A DNA stretch of 64,000 nucleotides from Xanthomonas campestris pv. badrii (GTDB lineage: Bacteria; Pseudomonadota; Gammaproteobacteria; Xanthomonadales; Xanthomonadaceae), in the NCBI RefSeq assembly GCF_012848175.1, contig NZ_CP051651.1:2108001-2172000 (forward strand), written 5' to 3'. This document shows, piece by piece, positions 40,944 to 50,757 of this stretch; positions within the stretch are counted from its first letter, which is position 1, and each line of letters starts with the position of its first letter. Under the pieces are notes generated by a model. That model was not told the DNA's origin and ran no database searches. It worked only from the letters and a program-made list of their open reading frames with translations. The translations under genes and the position numbers were made by a program.

Positions 40944-42572
40944 TCAGATATCCGAATGCGCATGCGGTGGCAATGATGCACCGCCACCGCCCACGAAATG
41001 GCGTACCACCGGCGCACGTTCGCCCTGATGCAGGGCACGGATCTGTTCCTGCAAGTGGCGATCATCACCGGTGACGCGTTCGTGCTGTCGCAGATGCTCC
41101 AGCCACGAGGCAACGATGAAGTATTCGAGTTGCACGCCCGGCGTTGCGGCGTCTTCGGCAATGCCCCACACCACCGCGCCGTCGCGACGTCGCGCGTTGC
41201 CCAGCTGCGTCATCAGCTGTATGAAGGTGGCGCGCGCATCGGCGTCGATGCGGTATTCCACCGTCACCAGCACCGGGCCGCGATCATGTCCCACCGCGTC
41301 CGATTGTGCCGGTACGGGCCAATGCCCGCCGGGCGCCAGATCCAGCTGTTCGGTGCCGGCAATGCGCGCCCGCTTGACCAGCAACGCGGCGAGCACCGCG
41401 CCAGCGGCAGCGATCTGCAAGGCAACCGCGATCGAGGTGCGCTGCGCCAACGCGCCCCAGGCCAGCGAGCCGGTCGCCATGCCTGCCGAGAACACCACGA
41501 TGTACAGCGACAGCGCACGTGCACGCACCCATGCTGGCACTGCGGTCTGCGCGGCGATCTGCAAGGACGACAGCACGGTGATCCAGGCCAGGCCGTTGAC
41601 GATCATCACCACGCACAGCACCGCGATCTCACGCGACAGCGACAGGCCCAGCAGCGATGCCGCGCACACCAGCGTGGCGACGAACACCAGCAGGTCGCGG
41701 TCGTAGCGCGCGCGCAGGCGTGGCAGCAGCAACGCGCCACTGATCGCGCCGATACCGATGCAGCCCAACAGGATGCCGTAACTGCCCGCGCCCAGCTGCA
41801 TCTCGCGGCGCACCACCAACGGCAACAATGCAGTCAGTGCACTGGCAAACAGGAAGAACCCGGCCGCCTTGATCAACACCGCCTGCAGCCTGCCGGCACG
41901 TGCGGCGTAGCGCAGGCCCGCGCGCAGGCCCGCGCCGAAACTCTCCGGCGGCAACGCCGAAGCATGCGCATCGCGGCGCCAACGCCACAGCACCAGCAAC
42001 ATCAGGCCGAAGGTCACCCCGTTGAGCAGGAATGCCCATGGCGGGCCGAACTGCGACACGATCAGCCCACCGATCGCCGGGCCGATCGAACGCGCGATGT
42101 TCATGCCGATCGAATTGAGCGCCACCGCCGAGGCCAGCATCGGGCGTGGCACCAGTTCGGACACGATCGCCGCCTGTGCGGGCATCGCCATCGCCGCGCC
42201 CATGCCCATGGCAAAGGTCAGTGCCACCAGCACCCAGGGGGTGAGCAGGTGCAGATGCGCCAGCAGCGCCAGCGCGCCGGCCACCAGCAGCATCCAGCCC
42301 TGGGTGAGGATCAGGTAACGGCGGCGGTCGACGATGTCGGCCAGGGTGCCGGCGGCCAATGCAAACAGCACCACCGGCAAGGTGGTGGCCGACTGCACCG
42401 CGGCCACCATCAGCGGCGACCCGGTCTGCTCGGCCATGACCCAGGATGCGGCGACATCGTTGATCCAGGTGCCGATATTGCTGCCCAGGATCGCCAGCCA
42501 CAGCGCACGGAAGATCGGCTCACGCAGCGGCGCCCAGGCACCGCCATCGGCAGGTGCAGCAGAAGAAATCAT
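40944..42572 (-). CDS. MFS transporter (MFS_3 / enterobactin-exporter-like)
   Basis: 542 aa. Twelve predicted helices with loop motif DIVDRRRYLI between helices 2 and 3, then a soluble C-terminal region of about 100 residues with RRRDGAVVWGIAED and SWLEHLRQHERVT. Both parts are typical of the MFS_3 (PF05977) family, which includes EntS-like exporters. Substrate unknown. Last gene of the AraC-led operon; the gap to the amidohydrolase gene is 85 nt. Confidence 0.9.
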   Translation of the reverse strand: MISSAAPADGGAWAPLREPIFRALWLAILGSNIGTWINDVAASWVMAEQTGSPLMVAAVQSATTLPVVLFALAAGTLADIVDRRRYLILTQGWMLLVAGALALLAHLHLLTPWVLVALTFAMGMGAAMAMPAQAAIVSELVPRPMLASAVALNSIGMNIARSIGPAIGGLIVSQFGPPWAFLLNGVTFGLMLLVLWRWRRDAHASALPPESFGAGLRAGLRYAARAGRLQAVLIKAAGFFLFASALTALLPLVVRREMQLGAGSYGILLGCIGIGAISGALLLPRLRARYDRDLLVFVATLVCAASLLGLSLSREIAVLCVVMIVNGLAWITVLSSLQIAAQTAVPAWVRARALSLYIVVFSAGMATGSLAWGALAQRTSIAVALQIAAAGAVLAALLVKRARIAGTEQLDLAPGGHWPVPAQSDAVGHDRGPVLVTVEYRIDADARATFIQLMTQLGNARRRDGAVVWGIAEDAATPGVQLEYFIVASWLEHLRQHERVTGDDRHLQEQIRALHQGERAPVVRHFVGGGGASLPPHAHSDI

Positions 42573-42657
42573 TGCGGCCAAGCTCCAGTTGACGAGGCAG
42601 GACGGACGGCGCGGCGACGCGGCCCGCACCTGCAGGTGCGTGGCGGCGAGGCCGGTT

Positions 42658-44616
42658 TCAGAACGCGAAGCATGAACACCCCAATGCGCCCCAGAAGCCA
42701 CGCAGATCGCCGCTGGGTGCGGCGTGCTGGGCGGCATGTTGGTGGGGCCCGTGCGCCTGGCAGCCGTGGCCATGCACGTGCGCGGCACTGGCCAGTCCGC
42801 TGACCCCGCCGCCCACGTGGTAGCCACCAAAGCGGTTGACCGGCGACCAGTCCGGCATCGCAGGCGGCAAGTTCGGTGCCAGCGTGGCGAAGTCGCCATC
42901 GCCATGCACCACGCGCCCGCCCAACACGGTCAGCACGCTGGTGATGTCGGCAATGGCGGCATCGTCGACTCGGAAATAGTCGTCCGACAACACGATGAAG
43001 TCCGCCAGTTGCCCGGCTACCAGGGTGCCCTTGGTGGACTCGTCGCCGGAGAACCATGCACTGCCCTGTGTCCACAGGCGCAGCGCCTGCTCGCGATCGA
43101 GCAGGTTTTCCTCGCCATACAAGGCCAGCCCGCCAACGGTACGGCCGGTGACCAGCCACGACAGCGCCACCCATGGGTTGTAGCTTGCCACCCGCGTGGC
43201 ATCGGTGCCGGCGCCCACCGGGACACCCGCCGCCAGCATGCACCGCACCGGTGGCGTGTGTCGCGCCGCCTGTACGCCATAGCGTTCCACAAATGCCTCA
43301 CCCTGGTAGGCCATGCGGTGTTGCACGGCGATGCCGCCATTCAAGGCGCGGATGCGGTCGATGTTGCGCGGGGTGATGGCTTCGGCGTGATCGATGAACC
43401 AGTGCAGGCCATCGAACGGGATGTCGGCATTGACCTTTTCGTACACATCGAGAATGCGCGCGATGCTTTCGTCATAGGTGGCATGGATGCGGAATGGCCA
43501 GCGTTTTTCGACCAGCAGCCGCACCACCTGCTCCAGTTCGGGTTCCAGCTCCGGCGGCAGCTCCGGCCGTGGCTCGCTGAACAGTTCGAAGTCTGCCGCA
43601 GAGAACACCAGCATTTCGCCGGCACCGTTATGACGCAACAGATCATCCCCCTTGCGCGCAGGCAGCAGCTCGGTCCAGCCGCGAAAATCCTGAACCTCCT
43701 TGCCCTTGTTCTGGGTAAACAGGTTGTAGGCAATGCGCACGCTCAACTGGTCGGCCGCATGCAGTTGTTCGATGACCTGGTAGTCCTCCGGATAATTCTG
43801 GAAGCCGCCACCGGCATCGATCACCGAGGTGATGCCCAGCCGGTTGAGTTCGCGCATGAAATGGCGGGTGGAATTGGCCTGGTATTCCACCGGCAGGCGT
43901 GGGCCTTTGGCGAGGCTTGCATACAGGATCAGTGCATTGGGCTTGGCCAACAGCAGCCCGGTAGGATTGCCCAGCTTGTCGCGTTCGATGCGCCCGCCAG
44001 GCGGGTCCTGCGTGCTCTTGTCGTAACCGCAGGCGCGCAAGGCGGCACGATTGAGCAAGGCGCGGTCGTACAGATGCAGCAGGAATACCGGCGTGTCCGG
44101 CGCAATCGCATTGATCTCGTCCAGCGTGGGCAGCCGCTTTTCGGCGAACTGATGCGAGGTGAACCCACCAACCACCCGCACCCACTGCGGCGCCGGCGTG
44201 CGATCGACCTGTGCTTTGAGCATGGCCATTGCATCGGCAAGCGAACGCACGCCGTCCCAACGCAACTCCAGGTTGTAGTTGAGCCCGCCGCGGATCAGGT
44301 GGGTATGGCTGTCGTTGAGGCCAGGCAGCAGACGCCGCCCCTGCGCATCGATGACGCGCGCCCCCTGGGCCAAGGCCATGATCTGCGCATCGTCGCCCAC
44401 GGCCAGGATGCGGCCATCGCTGACGGCAAGCGCGGTGGCATTGGGCTGACGCGGATCAAGCGTGGTGATGCGGGCATTGCGAACGACCAGATCGGCCATG
44501 ACAGGCGTCCTCGAAGCAAAGGAAGTGCCGGGCAGGACGCCCAGCGCAAGACCGGCCGCGGCACCCTGCATCCACAGGCGCCGCCCGGCATCGTGACCAC
44601 TCGGCGCGTGACTCAT
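42658..44616 (-). CDS. Exported amidohydrolase (YtcJ-like, Amidohydro_3)
   Basis: 652 aa metal-dependent hydrolase. A Tat-like lead (GRRLWMQGAAAGLALGVL) precedes the catalytic domain (MADLVVRNARITTLDP); HxH metal site in NDSHTHLIRGG (about residue 104), later His in HATYDES and HWFIDHAEA, Asp in VGAGTDATRVASYN. The C-terminal extension is His-rich with HVHGHG and ends GCSCFAF. Substrate unknown; family members act on amides and formamides. ATG 44616 overlaps the DoxX stop (ATGA). Confidence 0.9.
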   Translation of the reverse strand: MSHAPSGHDAGRRLWMQGAAAGLALGVLPGTSFASRTPVMADLVVRNARITTLDPRQPNATALAVSDGRILAVGDDAQIMALAQGARVIDAQGRRLLPGLNDSHTHLIRGGLNYNLELRWDGVRSLADAMAMLKAQVDRTPAPQWVRVVGGFTSHQFAEKRLPTLDEINAIAPDTPVFLLHLYDRALLNRAALRACGYDKSTQDPPGGRIERDKLGNPTGLLLAKPNALILYASLAKGPRLPVEYQANSTRHFMRELNRLGITSVIDAGGGFQNYPEDYQVIEQLHAADQLSVRIAYNLFTQNKGKEVQDFRGWTELLPARKGDDLLRHNGAGEMLVFSAADFELFSEPRPELPPELEPELEQVVRLLVEKRWPFRIHATYDESIARILDVYEKVNADIPFDGLHWFIDHAEAITPRNIDRIRALNGGIAVQHRMAYQGEAFVERYGVQAARHTPPVRCMLAAGVPVGAGTDATRVASYNPWVALSWLVTGRTVGGLALYGEENLLDREQALRLWTQGSAWFSGDESTKGTLVAGQLADFIVLSDDYFRVDDAAIADITSVLTVLGGRVVHGDGDFATLAPNLPPAMPDWSPVNRFGGYHVGGGVSGLASAAHVHGHGCQAHGPHQHAAQHAAPSGDLRGFWGALGCSCFAF

Positions 44617-45050
44617 CCCGCAGTACCCCGGCGCAGACCATCCAACGACCACTCGCCACCGCCGGCGGCGACCAGCGCCAGCAGCACGAGCAGCCACATC
44701 GACGGATACTCCATGCCGCCGTGCATCCAGAACCATCCCTTCGGCACCGCGACCAGCACGGTGGTGGCGATGAATGCCGCCGCCAGTGCGGCACTCGCAC
44801 GGGTCCAGAGCCCGAGCAGCACCGCCAGCCCGGACAGCGTCTGCACCAAGGCCAGCAACAGCGGCAAGGGTGCGGAGGACGGAAAACCGAACTGCTGCAG
44901 CTCGCCCGCAAACCCGCTCACCCCCGGCCCACCGAACCAGCCCAGCAATTTGCCCAGCCCATGCGGCAGCAGGAAGCCGCCGCCGGCAACGCGCAGCAGC
45001 AACAGCGCCGCTGCGGTGCCGGTGTGACTGCGCCGCGCAGTTACGTTCAA
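44613..45050 (-). CDS. DoxX-family membrane protein
   Basis: 145 aa with four membrane helices and the DoxX pattern LLLLRVAGGGFLLPHGLGKL; related proteins work with redox or thiosulfate enzymes, role here unknown. The start is TTG 45050 (overlapping the preceding stop as TTGA) with AGGAAGG 6 nt upstream and no suitable ATG. Both ends overlap neighbours by 4 nt, so it is tightly co-translated with the hydrolases. Confidence 0.88.
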   Translation of the reverse strand: MNVTARRSHTGTAAALLLLRVAGGGFLLPHGLGKLLGWFGGPGVSGFAGELQQFGFPSSAPLPLLLALVQTLSGLAVLLGLWTRASAALAAAFIATTVLVAVPKGWFWMHGGMEYPSMWLLVLLALVAAGGGEWSLDGLRRGTAG

Positions 45051-45703
45051 TGCCCGCCTTCCTGGGCGCCGAACATGCTCTTGGCGTACTGAATGCCGAT
45101 GCCGTAGCCGCCGGCGTGCGCGCGGGCGATGCCGGTGGTGAGGTCGTAGGTTTCACTACGCGCCCAATCGCGCTGCAATTCCAGCAGGTACTGCACGCTG
45201 GTCATCGGCGCGGCGCCCGCCTGCACCATGCGGGTGACAGCGCGTTCGTGCGCTTCCTCGCTCACATCGCCGCAAGCGTCGGTGATGACGTAGACCTCGA
45301 AGCCCTGCTCGATGGCCGACAGGGTCGGGCCAACAATGCACACGCTGGTCCACAGCCCGGCGATGACCAGGCGCTGCTTGCCGATGGCATTGATGCGATC
45401 GATCACGCCCTGGTCTTCCCAGGCGTTCATGCTGGTGCGATCGAACACCGGCTCGCCCGGAAAGATCTCCGGCAACTCCGGAAACAGCGGGCCGGAGAAC
45501 GATTTTTCCGCCACTGTGGTCAGGATCACCGGCACCTTGAAGCCCTTGGCGCCCTTGGCGATCAGCGACACGTTGTTGCGCAGTGCCGAGATGTCGATGG
45601 TGTGGGTGGCAAAGGCCATCTGCGATTGATGGTCGATCAGGATCAAGGTGTGATCGCCCGGCGACAGCAGGGAGTGACCGGGGACGGCGGTGGCGGTGGT
45701 CAT
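45047..45703 (-). CDS. Isochorismatase-family hydrolase (YcaC-like)
   Basis: 218 aa cysteine hydrolase. Catalytic triad: Asp in LILIDHQSQMAF, Lys in VAEKSFSGPL, Cys in GLWTSVCIVGPT. Resembles YcaC, whose substrate is unknown. The ATG overlaps the AraC-type regulator stop (ATGA), and the stop overlaps the DoxX start. Confidence 0.92.
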   Translation of the reverse strand: MTTATAVPGHSLLSPGDHTLILIDHQSQMAFATHTIDISALRNNVSLIAKGAKGFKVPVILTTVAEKSFSGPLFPELPEIFPGEPVFDRTSMNAWEDQGVIDRINAIGKQRLVIAGLWTSVCIVGPTLSAIEQGFEVYVITDACGDVSEEAHERAVTRMVQAGAAPMTSVQYLLELQRDWARSETYDLTTGIARAHAGGYGIGIQYAKSMFGAQEGGH

Positions 45704-46173
45704 GCGTAGTGCTCCAGGGAAGTAGAAAAGGGATGCGCGTTGTGCCGATGCACACGCGGTGCGGGTGCTGCGAGAGAGCGATCGACCGCAACCTGCGCAG
45801 CAAAGCGCGCAGGCGTGCAGCCGGTGGCGTTGCGAAAGCTGCGAACGAAATGGCTTTGGTCGAAGAAGCACAGATTGGTGGCGATCTGGCTGATGGTGTG
45901 GCGGCCCTCGCGCAGCATGGCCTGCGCGCATTCGAGCCGACGCCGGCGCAGATACTGCATCGGGCTGGCACCGACGGCATCGCGAAACACCCGCGCGAAA
46001 TGGAAACGGCTCATGCAGGCAGCGCCGGCCAGTTGCGCGACGCCGATCGGCTCGCACAGATGCGTTTCGATGTAATGCAGCGCTCTTGCCACGGCACGTG
46101 CGCGTGAGGCATGCGACGACGTCACGGCGCCTGTCAGCAAATCGGGGCGGCCTGTGGCGATCAGACGTGCCAT
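45700..46173 (-). CDS. AraC-family transcriptional regulator (DNA-binding domain only)
   Basis: 157 aa. Two helix-turn-helix motifs of the AraC/XylS domain: IGVAQLAGAACMSRFHFARVF and ISQIATNLCFFDQSHFVRSF. There is no N-terminal sensing domain beyond about 30 residues, so it is SoxS/MarA-sized with an extended C-terminus. ATG 46173 has GGAGA 8 nt upstream. First gene of a five-gene operon that it probably controls (inference). Confidence 0.9.
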   Translation of the reverse strand: MARLIATGRPDLLTGAVTSSHASRARAVARALHYIETHLCEPIGVAQLAGAACMSRFHFARVFRDAVGASPMQYLRRRRLECAQAMLREGRHTISQIATNLCFFDQSHFVRSFRNATGCTPARFAAQVAVDRSLAAPAPRVHRHNAHPFSTSLEHYA

Positions 46174-46641
46174 GCGGCGTCTCCGGCGGGGAATGACGCC
46201 ATGGTGCGGTGAACCCGGGCATCGCCCCACCCCTGATGGTGAGGCCGATCGCTCACTCTTTCGGGGGGGGCATGCGGCCCTCGCACCGCAGCGACAGATT
46301 TCACCGCCGCAGCGCCGCACTTGCGCGGCGCCGGCACGACGACGCTGCTCAGGTAAGCCACGTCGTTGCCGCGCGCCGCCCAGCGATGGACATTGACGTG
46401 AACGAACGCACCCAAAGCGAACGCCACCGCAAGCGTGTTGCGATACAAGGCCGAGCCAACCGCAGATCGGCGATCGCGCGTGCATGATGCCAGTCCGCCG
46501 GCGCACGCTGCGTGGTGCATGTGTGCGACGTGCAAGCACCCCCTGCGAGGCGTCGACCCATGCATACCGGATTTGTCCGCACACGTCCCTCCCCCGAAAG
46601 AGGTGGTGGTGCTTCCCCCGATCTCGCCGGACAATGCCGCG
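46174..46641. other. Divergent promoter region between AraC operon and sensor kinase
   Basis: 468 nt. No supportable gene or clear operator. It should carry the promoters of the minus-strand AraC operon and of the plus-strand kinase. Confidence 0.45.
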
Positions 46642-49600
46642 ATGCCGCATGAGCCCGTCATCCGATCTTCCCTGCTGTTTCGCCTGTGCGCAGCGGTCAT
46701 CGTTGTGGTGTGCATCGGCGTGCCGTGGTGCGCCTTCGCATCGGGTCGAGGCGTCGCCGCCACGCGCGCCGGGCTACTGCAGTTCCACCACACTGCCTGG
46801 AGCACCGAGCGCGGCGCCCCGGCCGACATCTGGGACATCCAGCAGGCCGACGCCGGCCCGTTGTGGCTGGCCACCGGCTTCGGTCTGTTCCAGTTCGATG
46901 GCGAGCGCTTTGCACGGCAGGCGCCGCCGGACGGCGAAGCCTACGCATCGCATAACATGACCGCGCTGTCGCTGGCGTCAGACGACACCGCGTGGATCGG
47001 CTATTTCAACGCCGGCATCGATCGCTTCGCCGACGGCCACCTCACCCACTTCGCCCCGGGCAAGGACGTGCCCGACGGCATGGTGTTCCGCATCGAACAC
47101 GATGGCAGCGGCCGCCTGTGGGCGGCCATCGATGGTGGTCTGTGCTGGTTCGATGGCCAACGCTGGCAGCGTGCCGGCGCCGATTGGGGGTACACCGCTG
47201 CGCGCGCGCATTGGCTGCTGCGCGACGTGCGCGGCGTGCTCTGGGTCAGCGATGGCGCGCAGATCCTATCGTTGCGTCCCGGTGCACGGCGCTTCGAACC
47301 CAGCGGCCAGCAGGTGGGCCTGTACGTCACCATGGCCGAGAGTCCGGACGGCGCGATCTGGGTCGCCGACCCCCACCGCGGCGTGTTCGCGTTGACCGAC
47401 GCCGAGGGCCGGGTGCTGCCAGCGACTGCGCGCGCCCAGCCGCAATTTCCTGGCGTGTTCGCACGGCGTATCCGCTTCATGCGCGATGGCGCGCTGTGGG
47501 GCAGCGACTATGCGGCACACGGTTTGTTTCGCATCGCCATGCCGACCGCGCCCGCACCGGTGCTGGAACGCTTCGGACCGCTGCAAGGCCTGACCTCGGC
47601 CACCGCCGGGCCCCTGCTCGAGGATCGCGAAGGCAACCTGTGGGCCGGCACCAATCTGGGCCTCAATCGTTTTCGACATCGCGCGTTGCTGCCGCTGGCC
47701 GCGTTGCTGCCTGGCCAGCCGATGGCGATGGCCACATTCAGCATCGCGCCGGACAGCTCGCCCCGCCCGCTGCTGGCCAGCCTGAGCGACGACCGCGTGC
47801 TTGCGCTGAGCCGCGATCGCATCGAACGACTACAGCAAGGCGCACCGGCCGCCAGCACCCTGGCAGTCCCCGCAAGCGCCAACGGCTGGGTACTCAACGA
47901 GCGCGCACTGCTGCGCCTGCAGGCTGGCCGCGCGCAACCGGTGGCGTTGCCGTTCGGGTCGACGCCTGGCGCCATCCGCGCCTTTGTGGTGGACCGTGAC
48001 AACCGGCCGTGGGTCTGCCCGGATGCGGGCGGCCCCTATGTGTTGGATGGCAAGGCGTGGACGCCCTTCGCCCCGCTGCAGGGCACGCCCTGCTCGGTAC
48101 TGACCACGACCCCGGACGGCGGCCTGTGGGTGGGCACCGTCAAGGGCGAGGTGCGCGTGATGCAAGGACAGCAGCTCAAACGCTATGCCGCCGACGATGG
48201 GCTGTCGGTAGGGCCGATCACCGCCATCTGGCACCGTCCCACACTCACCCTGGTCGCTGGCGAAACCGGCTTGGCGGTGCTGGGCGCCGATGGCCGGTTC
48301 CAGCAGGTGGCCGACCAGACCACCCCGCTGCTGCAAGGCATCACCGGCATCGTGCAGGACCGGCACGGCATGCTCTGGTTGAACGGCAACCGTGGCGTGG
48401 TGCAGGTCAGCGAACAGGCCTTGCTAAGCAGCGTACGCGCAGGCGTCATCGGCCCGGTGTTGCGGCTGTACGACATCATGGACGGGCTACCCGGAATCGC
48501 CCAGCAGGCCACACCGGTGCCCACCGCCAGGGCTGCCGATGACGGGCTGCTGTGGTTCACCTCCAACCAGGGCCTGGCCTGGCTGGACCCCGACCAGACC
48601 TACCGCAATCCCACCGCGCCGGATGTCTTCATCACCGAGATCGTCGCCAACGACCGCCCCTACCCCCGCGAAGACGGCCTGCGCCTGCCCAGGTGGACCC
48701 ACCGCCTGCGTATCGGCTACGGCGCGGTCAGCCTCACCCGTCCCGAGCGGGTACGCTTCCGTTACCGGCTGGAAGGCGTGGACGCACAATGGCAAGACGC
48801 CGGCAACCGCGACGAGGCCTTCTATACCAATCTGGGACCAGGGCGTTACCGCTTCCGCATCGCCGCCGCCAATAACGACGGCGTCTGGAACGAGCGCGGC
48901 GACACGCTGGATTTCGTCATCGAAGCGGCCTTCGTGCAGACCTGGCAATTCAAGGTCTGCGCCGCACTGGCCCTGCTGCTGACGGTTGCCGTCCTGTGGC
49001 GCATACGTACCCGCCAGGTGGCCGGGCGCCTGCGGGCCCGGCTGGAAGAGCGTTACCGCGAACGCGAGCGCATCGCCCGCGAGCTGCACGACACCTTGTT
49101 GCAGGGCACGCAGGGCTTGATCCTGCGCCTGCATGCCGCCAGCCGCTCGCTGCCCTGGAACGACCCGCGCCGGCTGGAACTGGAGCAGGCGGTGGACCTG
49201 GCCGAGAACGCCCTGATCGAGGGCCGCGACCGCGTCAATGGACTACGCGACAGTTATTCGCTGCGCAAGGACCTGGCTACCGCGCTGCAGCGCTCGCGCA
49301 ACGCCACCATGCCCCCGCCTGCGGCCGAGCTGCAGGTCTCGGTGGACGGACGCCCGGTGGCGCTGCGCCCGCTGGTGGCCGACGAACTGTTCCAGCTCGG
49401 CCGCGAGGCGCTGGCCAACGCCGACCGCCATGCCGCGGCCACCCGCATCTGGCTGGAACTGCGTTACGGTTCACGTGACTTCGTGCTGCGCATCCGCGAC
49501 GATGGCCGTGGCCTGGACCCGGACGTGCTGCACGGCCACGCGCGCACCGGGCACTGGGGGCTGACCGGCATGCAGGAACGCGCGCAACGCATCGGCGCCA

Positions 49601-49737
49601 AGATGCAGTTGTGGTCGCGTCCAGGCAGCGGCACCGAGATCCAGATCGTGCTAGCCGCCCATACCGCTTACGCCAGACCGCCGCGTTGGTGGTGGCCCTT
49701 TCGACATGCACGATCCACGGAGAGCTTCGATGGCTGA
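46642..49737 (+). CDS. Two-component sensor kinase with periplasmic propeller (Reg_prop/Y_Y_Y) domain
   Basis: 1031 aa. A signal-anchor (about 10-33) is followed by a large periplasmic region with repeated propeller motifs (LWLATGFGLFQFDG, LWAAIDGG, LWVGTVKG, LWFTSNQGLAWLD), a Y_Y_Y domain (about 690-760), a membrane helix (about 767-787), then HisKA_3 with His816 in ARELHDTLLQG and HATPase (DDGRGLD). Architecture as in sugar-polymer or stress-sensing NarL-type kinases; ligand unknown. Overlaps its response regulator by 8 nt. Confidence 0.93.
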   Translation: MPHEPVIRSSLLFRLCAAVIVVVCIGVPWCAFASGRGVAATRAGLLQFHHTAWSTERGAPADIWDIQQADAGPLWLATGFGLFQFDGERFARQAPPDGEAYASHNMTALSLASDDTAWIGYFNAGIDRFADGHLTHFAPGKDVPDGMVFRIEHDGSGRLWAAIDGGLCWFDGQRWQRAGADWGYTAARAHWLLRDVRGVLWVSDGAQILSLRPGARRFEPSGQQVGLYVTMAESPDGAIWVADPHRGVFALTDAEGRVLPATARAQPQFPGVFARRIRFMRDGALWGSDYAAHGLFRIAMPTAPAPVLERFGPLQGLTSATAGPLLEDREGNLWAGTNLGLNRFRHRALLPLAALLPGQPMAMATFSIAPDSSPRPLLASLSDDRVLALSRDRIERLQQGAPAASTLAVPASANGWVLNERALLRLQAGRAQPVALPFGSTPGAIRAFVVDRDNRPWVCPDAGGPYVLDGKAWTPFAPLQGTPCSVLTTTPDGGLWVGTVKGEVRVMQGQQLKRYAADDGLSVGPITAIWHRPTLTLVAGETGLAVLGADGRFQQVADQTTPLLQGITGIVQDRHGMLWLNGNRGVVQVSEQALLSSVRAGVIGPVLRLYDIMDGLPGIAQQATPVPTARAADDGLLWFTSNQGLAWLDPDQTYRNPTAPDVFITEIVANDRPYPREDGLRLPRWTHRLRIGYGAVSLTRPERVRFRYRLEGVDAQWQDAGNRDEAFYTNLGPGRYRFRIAAANNDGVWNERGDTLDFVIEAAFVQTWQFKVCAALALLLTVAVLWRIRTRQVAGRLRARLEERYRERERIARELHDTLLQGTQGLILRLHAASRSLPWNDPRRLELEQAVDLAENALIEGRDRVNGLRDSYSLRKDLATALQRSRNATMPPPAAELQVSVDGRPVALRPLVADELFQLGREALANADRHAAATRIWLELRYGSRDFVLRIRDDGRGLDPDVLHGHARTGHWGLTGMQERAQRIGAKMQLWSRPGSGTEIQIVLAAHTAYARPPRWWWPFRHARSTESFDG

Positions 49738-50371
49738 GAGGGGCAAACCAACCGACGTGCTGGTGGTGGACGACCATCCGCTGCTGCGCGATGGTCTGAC
49801 CGCCATGCTCGCCGCCGAATACGACATGCGCGTGGTCGGCGAGGCCGAAGACGGCGAACAGGCCGTGGCCCGCTACACCAGCCTGCGCCCGGACGTGGTG
49901 TTGATGGACCTGCAGATGCCCGGCGTGGATGGCGTGGAAGCGATCCAGCGCATCCGCCGCGTCGACCCGACCGCCAAGGTCGTCGTACTGACCACCTACA
50001 CCGGCGATGTGCGCGCGGTGCGCGCCCTGCAGGCCGGCGCCTGCGGTTACCTGCTCAAGAGCGCGCTGCGGCGCGAACTGGTGGACACCATCCGCGAGGT
50101 GCGCCGCGGCCAGCGTCGGCATGTGCCGGCGTCGGTGGCCGAGAACATCGCCGCGCACGTTCTCGACGACGCACTCTCGGCCCGCGAGACCGAAGTGCTG
50201 AACCTGGTCGCCACCGGCTGCTCCAACAAACAGATCGGCAATGCATTGATGATCTCCGAAGAAACCGTCAAGGCGCATATGAAGAACATCCTGGCCAAGC
50301 TGGGCGTGCGCGACCGCACCCACGCGGTGACCGTCGCACTGCGCCGCGGGATCCTGTCGCTGGAGACCTGA
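49730..50371 (+). CDS. NarL/LuxR-type response regulator
   Basis: 213 aa. Receiver with acid pocket VDDHP, phospho-acceptor Asp60 in LMDLQMPGVDG, and Lys in YLLKSALRREL; C-terminal LuxR helix-turn-helix (LSARETEVLNLVATGCSNKQIG...VKAHMKNILAKLG). ATG 49730 lies inside the 3' end of the kinase gene with GGAG upstream, so the pair is translationally coupled. It probably transduces the propeller-kinase signal; targets unknown, with the divergent AraC operon a candidate. Confidence 0.94.
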   Translation: MAERGKPTDVLVVDDHPLLRDGLTAMLAAEYDMRVVGEAEDGEQAVARYTSLRPDVVLMDLQMPGVDGVEAIQRIRRVDPTAKVVVLTTYTGDVRAVRALQAGACGYLLKSALRRELVDTIREVRRGQRRHVPASVAENIAAHVLDDALSARETEVLNLVATGCSNKQIGNALMISEETVKAHMKNILAKLGVRDRTHAVTVALRRGILSLET

Positions 50372-50757
50372 GCGGCTGGCGCAATCGCCCCGGTCTCGGC
50401 GAAGCGCCTGCTCTCACTTGGACGCATCGACGTTATCCACGAGGGCGCGGCAGTGCATCGAGGCAGCGGTGCACCACCCAGCGTCGCCCGCCAGTTCCCG
50501 AGTCGTAGGCGCGCGCCGCGCGCAGCCGGCCGGCCGGCCGGCAACTTTGCAACACGGTCGACCATTCTTGAACGCAGGGCGCACGCCCTGCTCCACCTGC
50601 ACGCTCAAACCGATCAGCTTGCGCTATCGTATGCACCGCCAGCGGCGTGGGGGCCGCTTCAGCAACGCAGGCGAGCGCCGATAACGGCTACGTCCGACCG
50701 CCGCACTCGCTGCGGCGGCACTCGATACAATCACTAAACGCGTTCAGGGGAATTGCG
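50372..50757. other. Spacer upstream of Cache-HAMP gene
   Basis: 386 nt. No supportable gene. It contains a GGCC tandem run (50526-50543) and a TACAAT -10-like box (50726-50731) 27 nt before the ATG of the next gene. Confidence 0.45.

Noticed and set aside
42658..45156. Reading the amidohydrolase as one 832-codon protein with a long N-terminal extension
   Set aside because: The extra N-terminus is antisense-like Arg/Ala/Pro-rich sequence overlapping DoxX in another frame; the Tat-like start at 44616 with ATGA overlap is far better.
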